A model generated the notes under the pieces. The model was not told where the DNA came from, did not search any database, and was given only the letters and a program-made list of their open reading frames with translations. A stretch of 64,000 nucleotides of DNA, from contig NZ_NFKJ01000004.1 of the NCBI RefSeq assembly GCF_002160325.1, positions 124,001 to 188,000 on the forward strand, written 5' to 3'. The position numbers and the translations under genes were made by a program. The DNA is from Lachnoclostridium sp. An181. GTDB taxonomy: Bacteria > Bacillota > Clostridia > Lachnospirales > Lachnospiraceae. Positions 44,258-52,868 of this stretch are shown one piece after another. The number at the start of each line of letters is the position of its first letter. Position 1 is the stretch's first letter.

Positions 44258-44389
44258 AATAACTATTCCGGGGAAGAGATAAAAGATGGCTTAAGATATG
44301 TGGTTGATATGTACGGATATGGGTATATCAGTGATATTTTTTTGGAAGAGCCGGAGCGACAGATATTTTTGAAATATGAAAAGAATTGA
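44258..44389 (+). pseudogene. unrecognised coding remnant
   Basis: After an in-frame TGA the frame reads NNYSGEEIKDGLRYVVDMYG and ends EERQ-like IFLKYEKN and a stop, 43 codons. It reads like the end of a lost protein, but no start or ribosome site is present and I cannot name a family. It runs into the duplicated terminator. Confidence 0.3.
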
Positions 44390-44436
44390 GAAAGAGATGG
44401 GATTTTGTATAGATAAAATTTCCATCTCTTTTTTAT
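44377..44436 (+). repeat. terminator copy 1 flanking the second ABC/two-component module
   Basis: AAAGAGATGG (44391-44400) and CCATCTCTTT (44422-44431) form a 10-bp stem with a T run. The whole 60-base block is about 85 percent identical by eye to 50492-50550, including the preceding TGAAAAGAATTGAG. Confidence 0.7.
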
Positions 44437-44462
44437 TCTAGTAAGAAAGTCCTTATGAATCC

Positions 44463-44516
44463 CCTATAGAATAAAAGCCTTCCGGGCAGTTGAACTGGGG
44501 TTGCCCACTTTGCTGT
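44463..44516. repeat. palindrome-rich repeat element, short copy
   Basis: CCTATAGAATAAAAGCCTTC and GGGCAGTTGAACTGGGGTTG, then CCCACTTTGCTGTG correspond to the left and right ends of the element at 8086-8256, with its roughly 85-base middle absent. Confidence 0.5.
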
Positions 44517-44528
44517 GTGCGGAAAAAT

Positions 44529-44593
44529 CTAACCAAAAGCAAATCAAACTCTAACCGAATGCAAACCACAAAGGAAAACCAATTTGCTATAAT
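44529..44593 (+). promoter_or_regulatory. direct repeats and -10 box before the ABC operon
   Basis: CTAACCAAAAGCAAATC (from 44529) and CTAACCGAATGCAAACC (from 44551) are direct repeats with a 22-base period, the second covering the -35 position of a TATAAT at 44588-44593. No -35 hexamer is present. This is the layout of an OmpR-type activator site, and the response regulator at 48445 is the natural candidate. Confidence 0.6.
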
Positions 44594-44649
44594 ACCAACG
44601 TAATTTGAAACAGACACAGATGAGTAGCGCCAGAAAGGAGAGGAAGCAT

Positions 44650-45996
44650 TTGACTACAATACAGCGAGGTAGTTTGTACATTAGACGGAGTAAGAAAAAG
44701 ACAGTATTGATGTTTGGAATATTTTTGCTGATTTCAGTTTTATGCTTTCTTTGTACTGTAATCGCTAAAGAAGCAAACCTGTCGGTAGAGAAGATTCGAG
44801 AGTCCATTGGCGGTGAATTTTACATCCGGCCAACACAGAAAAGTATGGTTGATGAAGGTGGGAATATATCAACGGAAACGGTCGATGCTACGATTTCCAA
44901 AGAGACAATAAAAGAAATTCTCGATGAGTCAAAGGTACGTTACTGGAATACAGTAAATTATGGATATGCGAAATCAGAGCAGCTGAGGTTTGTGCCTGGT
45001 CAAGATGACAATGAAGGAAATAATATGGGCCGTATCCGAAGTATGAATTATTCGGAACTGGATGAAAACTTTCTGGATGGAACCTATGTGATGCTGGATG
45101 GCAAGCATATTGTTGCGGGTGACAGCAGGAAGGTTCTTATAACGGATCAGTTGGCAGAAACAAATGGATTGAAGGTTGGTGACCGGATTTGGCTAAAGAG
45201 TTCAAAGTTACAGGAGAAAGATGGCAGTTATTATGATGGGCTCACAGGGAATCGGGCGAGCGTTGAGGTGGAGGTTAAGGGAATTTATTCCACCACAGAG
45301 GAGAATATCATGAACCTTCCGACAGCTGCTATGCCGGAAAACAGTGTCATAGCAACTTTTGACATTCTGGATGAGTTGGGGCAATCCGAGCCCGGCATCT
45401 ATAAAGGCGAGCAACGTTTTTTTGTGAAGGATCCCAAAGAGATTCCCGCTATAGAAAAGAAAATCCGCGCAATTCCAGGCATAGATTGGGAGAAATATTT
45501 CATTTATTCCAATGATTATAAATACAGTAAGGTGTCTGAAGGAATGGAAGAAATGGAAACCTTGATGGAATTACTAAGAATCATTGTCTACTGCGTGGGA
45601 ATCATTATTCTGTTTCTGGTGCTGATTGTAAATATCCGAAACAGGAAGAAAGAGGCAGGTATTTACTTGTCCATAGGAATCTCCAAGAGAATGATTGTGG
45701 TGCAATATCTCCTGGAAGTGACACTGACATTTTTGGCGGCGTTTGTGATTGCCATCATAGTAATACAGGGAATGTCTGGTGTTGTGGCAGACCGGCTGTT
45801 TGTGGAAGTTCCGGAGAAACTTATTTCAGTAGAGAATCTGAATGTGAATGGGGTTGACGGAACTGGGGGACTGCCGGCAGTTGATATTGTAATGTGGCTT
45901 GGCTTAGAGATTGCAGGCTTATACAGCGCGGTAATCTTGGCAGCTATTCCGATTTTAAAATTACAACCCAAAACCATACTGAGTCAAATGGAGTAG
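44650..45996 (+). CDS. FtsX/MacB-like ABC permease, module 2, first subunit
   Basis: 448 residues. One N-terminal membrane segment, a large external domain and three C-terminal segments (LLRIIVYCVGIIILFLVLIV; IVVQYLLEVTLTFLAAFVI; MWLGLEIAGLYSAVILAAIP), ending PKTILSQME like its paralogue at 16070-17407. The TTG at 44650 is taken as start because AAGGAGAGG lies just upstream and it matches the paralogue length; TTG 44605 and ATG 44620 precede the ribosome site. Confidence 0.82.
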   Translation: MTTIQRGSLYIRRSKKKTVLMFGIFLLISVLCFLCTVIAKEANLSVEKIRESIGGEFYIRPTQKSMVDEGGNISTETVDATISKETIKEILDESKVRYWNTVNYGYAKSEQLRFVPGQDDNEGNNMGRIRSMNYSELDENFLDGTYVMLDGKHIVAGDSRKVLITDQLAETNGLKVGDRIWLKSSKLQEKDGSYYDGLTGNRASVEVEVKGIYSTTEENIMNLPTAAMPENSVIATFDILDELGQSEPGIYKGEQRFFVKDPKEIPAIEKKIRAIPGIDWEKYFIYSNDYKYSKVSEGMEEMETLMELLRIIVYCVGIIILFLVLIVNIRNRKKEAGIYLSIGISKRMIVVQYLLEVTLTFLAAFVIAIIVIQGMSGVVADRLFVEVPEKLISVENLNVNGVDGTGGLPAVDIVMWLGLEIAGLYSAVILAAIPILKLQPKTILSQME

Positions 45997-46042
45997 GTGG
46001 ACGGGCAGTGGCGATTTGAAGTGGCGCAGTAAAGGAGCAGAT

Positions 46043-47344
46043 ATGAATTTTTTTAAAAGAGCATTTAAGTATTGTATCAGACAGCGGACAAAAAATATGA
46101 TTCTGTTTTGTATTATGTCAGTGATTGCAATATTCTTGATTTTGAGTGTTTCTATTTTGACATCATCAAAGAATGCGTCTTTGAATGTAAAAGGGGATGT
46201 CACTGGAAAACTACAGTTGACGATAGATGAAACGGGGAATTATGGAAGCGGTACTGGTTCTCAGAATGGAATGAGTTACATTTACAATGGAGATAAGATT
46301 ACTTCGAAATTGATAGAGGCAATAAGTAAGGTGGAAGGAGTGGTTGACTACAATTCCGAAACCAAAGAGTGTTATTACGGCGCAGCTGTTAACTTCAAGT
46401 ACTTTTCTGCTTCTTTTGGGGGTGGCTTTACGCCGTATGGTGATGCATCGGGAATCACTTGTGTGCTCTCTTCTAAGAAAAGTGAAAAGTTTGAAAGCGG
46501 AGTTTATAAGCTAAAGGCTGGAAGACATATCCAGCCCGATGATCAGTATGTGGCTTTGATGTCCGATGTCCTGGCAGAATATAACAATTTGAAAGTAGGT
46601 GACAAAATTAAATTATACCTTCCCTCTCCGGCTGACAGTATTGTGGAGTTGGAAATTGTCGGTATCTACGAAGGGGCTGAAGGTGCGCAGAGCGAAACGA
46701 TGTTTTTGGATGATATAGATGCCAATGTGCTGTATTCGGATTTTAATCCGGGTAACGATGAGTACGATGAGCCGGATGAATACTTAGATCTGACTATTTA
46801 TGTGGAGGATCCGGTCAACATCCGGAATGTGTATAACAGGATTATGGATTTGCCGGAAATGCAGGGCAAAACCTTAAAGCTGGAAATGGACAATTCTGAG
46901 TATGAGCAGATTGTAAATCCGCTTACGCAGGTACAAAAGGTTATAAAGATTCTTATTATTGTGGGTATCATTGTAAGTATCATTGTTTTAACCTTGATTC
47001 TGAATATATGGATTCGTAACCGCAAACAGGAGATTGCTATTTTGATAGCGCTGGGAAACAGCAAAAAAAATATTTTTGGACAATTTCTATGCGAGGTTCT
47101 GGGAGTGGCAATGTTTGCTTTCGTGGCAGTTGGTGTATTGGTGACTGCACTAAGAGGAGTTTTGAATGATATTATTGTCCGGCTTATCGGAGACGAAACA
47201 ATCTCCTTTTCATTACAGATAAGTTCGGTTCAGATGCTCTTCATGTGCATTGCAGGCAGTGTGATCCTTGTTATTGCGGTGTCGATTGTCACATATTCCA
47301 TTATGCGGCATAAACTGGTAGAACTGTTTTCAAAGACAGACTGA
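46043..47344 (+). CDS. FtsX/MacB-like ABC permease, module 2, second subunit
   Basis: 433 residues with the same plan: start FFKRAFKYCIRQRTKNMILF, a large external domain (about 45-295), and three membrane segments near the end (VIKILIIVGIIVSIIVLTLI and two more). AAAGGAGCAG precedes ATG 46043; the upstream frame from 46016 is not used. It lies 46 bases after its partner permease and 54 bases before the ATPase. Confidence 0.82.
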   Translation: MNFFKRAFKYCIRQRTKNMILFCIMSVIAIFLILSVSILTSSKNASLNVKGDVTGKLQLTIDETGNYGSGTGSQNGMSYIYNGDKITSKLIEAISKVEGVVDYNSETKECYYGAAVNFKYFSASFGGGFTPYGDASGITCVLSSKKSEKFESGVYKLKAGRHIQPDDQYVALMSDVLAEYNNLKVGDKIKLYLPSPADSIVELEIVGIYEGAEGAQSETMFLDDIDANVLYSDFNPGNDEYDEPDEYLDLTIYVEDPVNIRNVYNRIMDLPEMQGKTLKLEMDNSEYEQIVNPLTQVQKVIKILIIVGIIVSIIVLTLILNIWIRNRKQEIAILIALGNSKKNIFGQFLCEVLGVAMFAFVAVGVLVTALRGVLNDIIVRLIGDETISFSLQISSVQMLFMCIAGSVILVIAVSIVTYSIMRHKLVELFSKTD

Positions 47345-47398
47345 TTTCAAAGCTGAGGAACAGGTAGACGGTTAGAAAAATAGAAATGAGGTAAAGAT

Positions 47399-48022
47399 AT
47401 GGCTTTGCTGGAAGTAATGAATTTGAGATATGGATATGAAAAGAATAAGAATATCCTGAAAGGGATTTCAGCAGAATTTGAAGCGCGGAAGTTTTATGCA
47501 ATCCTGGGACCGTCAGGTTGTGGAAAGAGTACCCTGCTTTCATTAATAGGAGGGTTGGAACAGCCCAATGCAGGAAAAATTTTATATAAAGGTAAGCAGA
47601 TTTCTGAACTGGGACTACAGAATCACCGGAAACAGAATGTGGCGTTTGTTTTCCAGAATTTCAATTTGTTGGAATATATGACAGCGGAGGAAAATGTAGC
47701 TCTCGTTTCTGAACTTCCGCCTCTGCCTATTTTGAAAAAAATGGGATTGACACAGGAGGAGGCAAAAAGAAACGTGAAAAAGTTATCTGGCGGTCAGCAG
47801 CAGCGAGTGGCTATTGCAAGGGCTTTGGCATCGGAACGCCAGCTTTTGCTGGCGGATGAACCTACCGGGAATCTGGATGAGGAGATGGCGCAGGAGATTA
47901 TAGAGATTCTGAAGGAGAGTGCATATGTTCATGGAAAGTGTGTGATCGTTGTGACACATTCTTTGGAGCTCGCCGGTCAGGCGGATGTTGTTCTGACACT
48001 GAAAGGCGGTAAGTTGTTGTAA
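47399..48022 (+). CDS. ABC transporter ATP-binding protein, module 2
   Basis: 207 residues. Walker A GPSGCGKST, signature LSGGQQQRVAIARAL, Walker B LLLADEPTGNLDE. Clear paralogue of the ATPase at 14090-14740. With the two permeases it forms a BceAB/MacB-like transporter, typically for antimicrobial peptide detoxification or envelope-stress sensing when linked to a two-component system. Confidence 0.92.
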   Translation: MALLEVMNLRYGYEKNKNILKGISAEFEARKFYAILGPSGCGKSTLLSLIGGLEQPNAGKILYKGKQISELGLQNHRKQNVAFVFQNFNLLEYMTAEENVALVSELPPLPILKKMGLTQEEAKRNVKKLSGGQQQRVAIARALASERQLLLADEPTGNLDEEMAQEIIEILKESAYVHGKCVIVVTHSLELAGQADVVLTLKGGKLL

Positions 48023-48098
48023 GAGCAAGAAGACCGTTTCTACTGTAAGCTATAATGGTAGCGTAGCTGGCGGAGCGATTACCAGCGTGAACCAAAAA

Positions 48099-48152
48099 GA
48101 TATGGGATTATCAGGGATAGGTTTTTAATATGCTTTGATAATCCCATCTTCT
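48099..48152 (+). terminator. hairpin after the ABC transporter genes
   Basis: TGGGATTATCA (48103-48113) and TGATAATCCCA (48136-48146) form a perfect 11-bp stem, followed by TCTTCTTTAT. Confidence 0.6.
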
Positions 48153-48444
48153 TTATGCTATAATAAAAAAGTTTATGTAAAAATGATATGGGATAGATTG
48201 AGTAAATACAGAATTGATATAGATAGAATATTACCTATTTTGTTAAAGAAGTTTGAAAAGAGAGGAAACAATTATGGCAGGATGAGAAGGATCACGATGA
48301 GGATATGCAGATGAATGCACAATATTTGGGAGTAATATTTTTCTTAAACAGAGCAATAGTAGGAGGTAGGTTGCAAAATATGCGATCGCTGTGCTGGACG
48401 TAGGCCAAGTGGTTAAAGCAGATAACATTTTGCAGAGTAGTGCA
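48153..48444 (+). other. leader region before the second response regulator
   Basis: No gene is seen. An excellent ribosome site AGGAGGTAGG (48361-48370) is followed by an 7-codon frame (ATG 48380, MRSLCWT, TAG 48401-48403) that is out of frame with the response regulator. The regulator itself has no obvious ribosome site, so a leader peptide or translational coupling is possible. Confidence 0.35.
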
Positions 48445-49110
48445 ATGAAGAAGATTTTAATTGTAGAAGATGATAGGTTTATTCAAAATGCCCTGGGAGA
48501 ATTATTGCGCGTAAGCGGTTATGAGGTGTTTCAGGCATATGACGGCGCGGAAGGAATTACAGAATTTAGGAAAAGGGAAATTGACTTGATCTTACTGGAT
48601 ATTATGATGCCGGAGAAGGATGGTTATGATGTCTGTAAAGAGGTCAGAGCAGTTTCTTTGGTGCCTATTATCATTTTAACTGCATTGGATGAAGAGGAAG
48701 CAGAGATCAAGTGCTTTGACCTGAAGGCGGATGATTATATCGTAAAACCATTTTCAGTACGGGTAGTACTCAAACGGATCGAAGCAGTGCTGCGGCGGAT
48801 GAGTGTAGGAAATTCTGAAGACGAAGAATCGTGTTTGAAAAATGAAAATGTGAAACTGGATATTGCCAGCCGGGTGGCTTTTGTTGATGGCAAGGAAGTC
48901 TATCTTACACGTACCGAATTCGACATTGTAAAGTATTTGATGGAAAACATGGGGAAAGTATGTACGCGATATGAGTTGATAATTGGAGATAAGGGGGACG
49001 ATTTCAGCACCGGAGAAAGGGAGGTCAATTTTCATATAATGAATCTGCGGAAAAAAGGGCTCACATGTATTCAAACAGTAAGGGGGATAGGATATAAAAT
49101 TGAAAAATAA
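48445..49110 (+). CDS. OmpR-family response regulator, module 2
   Basis: 221 residues. Receiver with phosphoryl Asp52 (LLDIMMPE) and intact Lys-Pro-Phe (VKPFSVRVV), winged helix ending QTVRGIGYKIEK. Start set at ATG 48445 (MKKILIVEDD); the frame is open back to GTG 48391. It overlaps the kinase gene by 11 bases in the same way as the paralogue in module 1. It probably controls the ABC genes through the direct repeats at 44529-44568. Confidence 0.88.
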   Translation: MKKILIVEDDRFIQNALGELLRVSGYEVFQAYDGAEGITEFRKREIDLILLDIMMPEKDGYDVCKEVRAVSLVPIIILTALDEEEAEIKCFDLKADDYIVKPFSVRVVLKRIEAVLRRMSVGNSEDEESCLKNENVKLDIASRVAFVDGKEVYLTRTEFDIVKYLMENMGKVCTRYELIIGDKGDDFSTGEREVNFHIMNLRKKGLTCIQTVRGIGYKIEK

Positions 49111-50488
49111 ACTTAGAACCAGTTTGAGTATAAAATTTTTTATTGGCACGGTTTTTGTATTGGTTATCTGCAGCGCCTTTGTCTATGCAATTATGATGTT
49201 GTCTATTCCGAAAACGTATCAAAAAAATGTCAATGTACAGGTACAGAGGAACACGGATGACTTTGTTGAAAAACTATCTTCGATGACGTTGGAAGAAGCC
49301 AAGGAACCAATTTACAACTTCTGTATAGAAAATGTGGTATTGGCGAAGTTGGACACTGCTGACGGGCAGAAGTTTTCCTTTGGAGATATGGATAAGATTA
49401 AAGAGACAACAGAGGATGAGTTGAACAGTTTGGCATATGGGGTGCAATTTAAAAACAGTACACAGGAGGATATGCTTGTATTTTTTGTGGTTGATTCCTC
49501 GGGAAGGCAGAATGTAACACTGAGCTTTTGGAAAAGTATCCCGCTGGTATTGATCTTAGTACTACTGGCATCCTTTATAACAGCATATCTCTGTCATCGG
49601 ATATTGATTAGACCGATCATATATCTGAGCAGAGTGTCCAAAAGGCTTTCGACGCTTGATTTGACATGGCGATGCAATACGAAACGAAAAGATGAGCTGG
49701 GAATCTTGGCAGAAAGTCTGGATTCCATGAGTCTGAATCTGCAGAGGACGCTGAAGGAACTGGAGATGAAGAGTGAGCAGCTAGAGCAGGATATTGTGAA
49801 GATGAAAGATATGGAGCGGCAGCGGAAGAGTTTTTTTGCGGCTGTGTCCCATGAATTGAAGACTCCGATTACTATTTTGAAGGCTTACTCCGAAAACATG
49901 CTTTATAAGATTGGAGATTTTGCAGATAGGGAGAAGTATCTGCGGGAGAACCTAACTGTATTGAACAGCCTGGAGAAACTGGTAAAAGAGATTATTCTAG
50001 TTGCAAAGCTAGATGCAAATGATATGCAGCAGTCTTATGAAGAGGCCAGCCTGGTAAGAATGATCAAGTCCGATATTAAGTCGATATTGCCGATTGCAAA
50101 AAAGAAACAAATCCAGATAAAGAATCAGATAGATACGGATATCAAGATATATGTTAATGAGCGCTTGTTTAAAAAAGTTCTGTCCAACATTATCCTGAAT
50201 GCGGTTCAGTATTCGCCCCCACAGGAGCAGGTGATTTTGAAACTAGAGAACGAGAAACGCCTGCAGATTATCAATACGGGAACGCGCATAGAGAACCTGG
50301 AGGACATTTTCCAGCCATTTTTCCGTGTGGAGAAATCCAGAAATAAGGCTACTGGTGGATCTGGTATGGGATTGTATATCGTGAAAAAGGTTTTGGAACT
50401 GCATGGCATGGACTATCAGATGAGTAATGTAGAAGGGGGTGTGATGTTTGAAATTACATTGGATGGAGAAATAATAGATAATTTTTAA
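49100..50488 (+). CDS. sensor histidine kinase, module 2
   Basis: 462 residues, TTG start overlapping the regulator end. TM1 (about 10-30), an external domain of about 115 residues, TM2 (about 150-170), HAMP (RPIIYLSRVSKRLSTLDLTW), a coiled coil, the phospho-His251 in AAVSHELKTPITILKAYSE, N box SNIILNAVQYS and G box GGSGMGLYIVKK. It is the intact paralogue of the kinase broken at 17602-18791 and shows which part that gene has lost. Confidence 0.92.
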   Translation: MKNKLRTSLSIKFFIGTVFVLVICSAFVYAIMMLSIPKTYQKNVNVQVQRNTDDFVEKLSSMTLEEAKEPIYNFCIENVVLAKLDTADGQKFSFGDMDKIKETTEDELNSLAYGVQFKNSTQEDMLVFFVVDSSGRQNVTLSFWKSIPLVLILVLLASFITAYLCHRILIRPIIYLSRVSKRLSTLDLTWRCNTKRKDELGILAESLDSMSLNLQRTLKELEMKSEQLEQDIVKMKDMERQRKSFFAAVSHELKTPITILKAYSENMLYKIGDFADREKYLRENLTVLNSLEKLVKEIILVAKLDANDMQQSYEEASLVRMIKSDIKSILPIAKKKQIQIKNQIDTDIKIYVNERLFKKVLSNIILNAVQYSPPQEQVILKLENEKRLQIINTGTRIENLEDIFQPFFRVEKSRNKATGGSGMGLYIVKKVLELHGMDYQMSNVEGGVMFEITLDGEIIDNF

Positions 50489-50491
50489 AAT

Positions 50492-50550
50492 TGAAAAGAA
50501 TTGAGAAAGAGATGGGAGGCTTATAGACAAAAATTCCGTCTCTTTTTTAT
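50492..50550 (+). terminator. terminator copy 2, end of the second ABC/two-component module
   Basis: AAAGAGA (50506-50512) and TCTCTTT (50539-50545), extended by a wobble and GG/CC pairs, with T run. Near-identical to 44377-44436. Confidence 0.8.
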
Positions 50551-50628
50551 AGTGTCTTTAAAAGTCATGTGATATAATAATAAAGTACCTTTGCAGTATG
50601 TATTGAAACTTAAGAAAAGAGGGAAGAA

Positions 50629-51429
50629 ATGAAATATTTCAAAATAGCTGTGATTGTGGTTTTTATCGTGGGAATTGGCTTGTATGCAGGCGCTCTGGCA
50701 AAGGAAAAAGCGGCTCAGGATCCGAACAGACCGGTAATAACCAGTCAGAAGAGTGAAATAGAGATTCCGGTAGACTATACAAAAGAGCAGCTTAAGGAAG
50801 GATTAACTGCGTGGGATGAAGAAGATGGCGATTTGACGGACAAGATTCTTTTGGGAGATCTTTCTCAGTTTATTGAAAAGGGTGTATGCAATGTAAGCTA
50901 CATTGTATTTGATTCGGCAAACCAGGCGGCAACCTTAACAAGAAAGATTAGGTTTACAGGATATGAATCTCCCCAATTTACATTATCTTCACCGCTTATA
51001 TTCGAGTCAGGCGTGGCAGTGGACATACTTGGCAAAATTGGAGCCAGCGATGTGCTGGATGGAAATATTTCTTCCATGGTAAAACAGACCGCCAGCGATG
51101 TAGTATATCAGGCGCCCGGGGCCTACACAATTCATGTGGAGGTGACAAATAGTTTTGGAGATGTGACAAATGCAGCACTACCGGTACATATTGTGGATTC
51201 ATCAATACAATTGCTCAGCAACAATGCTCCGCTTATCTACCTCAAAAAAGGTACAGCATTCGATGTAAATACATGTAAAAATCAGGTCACAGATGCACAG
51301 GGGAAAGCTGTGAATGCGGCAAAAATCCAGGTTTCCTCCAATGTAAATATAAATGAAGAAGGTGTATACGAAGTACAGCTGACTTCGGAGGCAGGGATGA
51401 CATGGACCACAGTGATCGTGAGAGAGTAA
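50629..51429 (+). CDS. membrane-anchored Ig-like (DUF5011-type) protein
   Basis: 266 residues. Signal anchor 1-24 (VIVVFIVGIGLYAGALA), then beta-sandwich repeats: AWDEEDGDLTDKILLGDLSQ followed by YIVFDSANQAATLTRKI is a DUF5011/HYR-like Ig unit, and GASDVLDGNISSMVK begins a second. It lies 11 bases before the first BY-kinase gene and starts the cluster. It is probably an external partner of the polysaccharide co-polymerase proteins; I infer this from context only. Confidence 0.65.
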   Translation: MKYFKIAVIVVFIVGIGLYAGALAKEKAAQDPNRPVITSQKSEIEIPVDYTKEQLKEGLTAWDEEDGDLTDKILLGDLSQFIEKGVCNVSYIVFDSANQAATLTRKIRFTGYESPQFTLSSPLIFESGVAVDILGKIGASDVLDGNISSMVKQTASDVVYQAPGAYTIHVEVTNSFGDVTNAALPVHIVDSSIQLLSNNAPLIYLKKGTAFDVNTCKNQVTDAQGKAVNAAKIQVSSNVNINEEGVYEVQLTSEAGMTWTTVIVRE

Positions 51430-51440
51430 AGGAGAGAGCC

Positions 51441-52868
51441 ATGAAAGATACAAGAGAGTTTAATTTTGATGAGATCAGTATTTATCATATCTGTGTGGAT
51501 TTGGTGAAAAATATCTGGGTTATCATCCTTGCTGCTGCGGCCATGTGGTTTGGAATCGAGGGGGCATACAAATGGATGTATGTTCCGGAATATACGGCTC
51601 AGGCAACAGTTGCGGTTGCAGCCAAAGGAAATGATTCCGGAGCCTACTCGTCATTAAATCTTACAACACAGATGGCGGGAGTTCTCAGTGAAGTATTTCA
51701 AAGCGATGTTTTGTTTGACAAAATACAGGAGGAGCTGGGAGAAGAATTAAATGGAAAGCTTTCTTCCACAGTAATCCAGGAGACAAACCTTATGGTTTTA
51801 CAGGCCACGGCAGAAAATCCTAGACAGGCTTACCTGATGTTAAAAACAGCACTGAAAAATTATACCACAGTGTCAGACTATCTGTTTTCCAATGCAGTTC
51901 TTAGGATGGTGAAGGAACCTTCTGTGCCGGTTAGTCCATCCAACACACTTTATGTGGACAGGATAAAAAAACTTGGAGCTATTGGAGGGGGAGCGCTTGC
52001 AGCGGCCGTCATAGTTTTGTTTTCTGTGCTGCGATTTACAGTCAAGACAAAGGCATCGGCAAGAAGAAATCTGGATGGAAAGATTTTAGGTAAAATACCA
52101 TATGAAAAAAAACGCCATACACTAAAAGAGATTATTCGCAGAAGAAAGAAATCTATTTTGATTTCTCAGGCAACAGTGAGTATGACATTTGCTGAATCAT
52201 ATCGAAAGCTTGCTACCCGGCTTGAAAATCATATGAGGAGACATGGGGAGAAAGTGATGCTCATCACAAGTGTGGCGGAAAATGAAGGAAAGTCATCTGT
52301 AGCAGCCAATATAGCGCTTGCCCTTGCGGAAAAAGGGAGAAAAGTCCTTTTGATAGATGGCGATTTAAAGAAACCAGCACAAACATTGATTTTTGACGCG
52401 AAAGAGACGACTAAGATTATGCTCAAAGATTATCTGGATGGAAAGGCCGCTGCAAAAGAGATTCTCAATTATGATGAGAAAACACGCTTGTACACCATCT
52501 ACCAGAAAAAAGGTATCGCAAATTCGGGAAACTGGATTCATTCGCAGAAAATGAAAGATTTATTGAAACTGTACAGGGAGAAGATGGATTATATTATCAT
52601 GGATACCTCTCCGATGGGATATTCCAGCGATGCGGAGCTTGCAATGGAGATGGCGGATCTTGCAGTTCTTGTTGTAAGGCAGAATTGGAGCGATATCCGT
52701 GCCATCAATGAGGCAGTGGATGCAGTTTCCCAGAGCAAGATAGATTTTGCAGGCTTTGTGCTGAATGTATTCCACAAAGAGCTTGGAATATATGGAAATT
52801 CCGGATACCATTATTCCGGATATGGAGAAAGAGTAAGGAAGAGGGGGGGATCGGATGAGCGAGCTTAA
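51441..52868 (+). CDS. Wzz-like co-polymerase fused to BY-kinase, first copy
   Basis: 475 residues. An N-terminal Wzz-type region with two membrane segments (about 24-44 and 175-198) flanks an external domain. A cytoplasmic tyrosine kinase follows: Walker A SVAENEGKSSVAANIA, Walker A' VLLIDGDLKKP, Walker B YIIMDTSP. The C-terminal tyrosine cluster is short (YGNSGYHYSGYGER). In Gram-positives the two parts are usually separate (CpsC and CpsD). Such proteins control chain length of exported polysaccharide. Start at 51441 after AAAGGAGAG; it overlaps the next gene by 14 bases. Confidence 0.85.
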   Translation: MKDTREFNFDEISIYHICVDLVKNIWVIILAAAAMWFGIEGAYKWMYVPEYTAQATVAVAAKGNDSGAYSSLNLTTQMAGVLSEVFQSDVLFDKIQEELGEELNGKLSSTVIQETNLMVLQATAENPRQAYLMLKTALKNYTTVSDYLFSNAVLRMVKEPSVPVSPSNTLYVDRIKKLGAIGGGALAAAVIVLFSVLRFTVKTKASARRNLDGKILGKIPYEKKRHTLKEIIRRRKKSILISQATVSMTFAESYRKLATRLENHMRRHGEKVMLITSVAENEGKSSVAANIALALAEKGRKVLLIDGDLKKPAQTLIFDAKETTKIMLKDYLDGKAAAKEILNYDEKTRLYTIYQKKGIANSGNWIHSQKMKDLLKLYREKMDYIIMDTSPMGYSSDAELAMEMADLAVLVVRQNWSDIRAINEAVDAVSQSKIDFAGFVLNVFHKELGIYGNSGYHYSGYGERVRKRGGSDERA

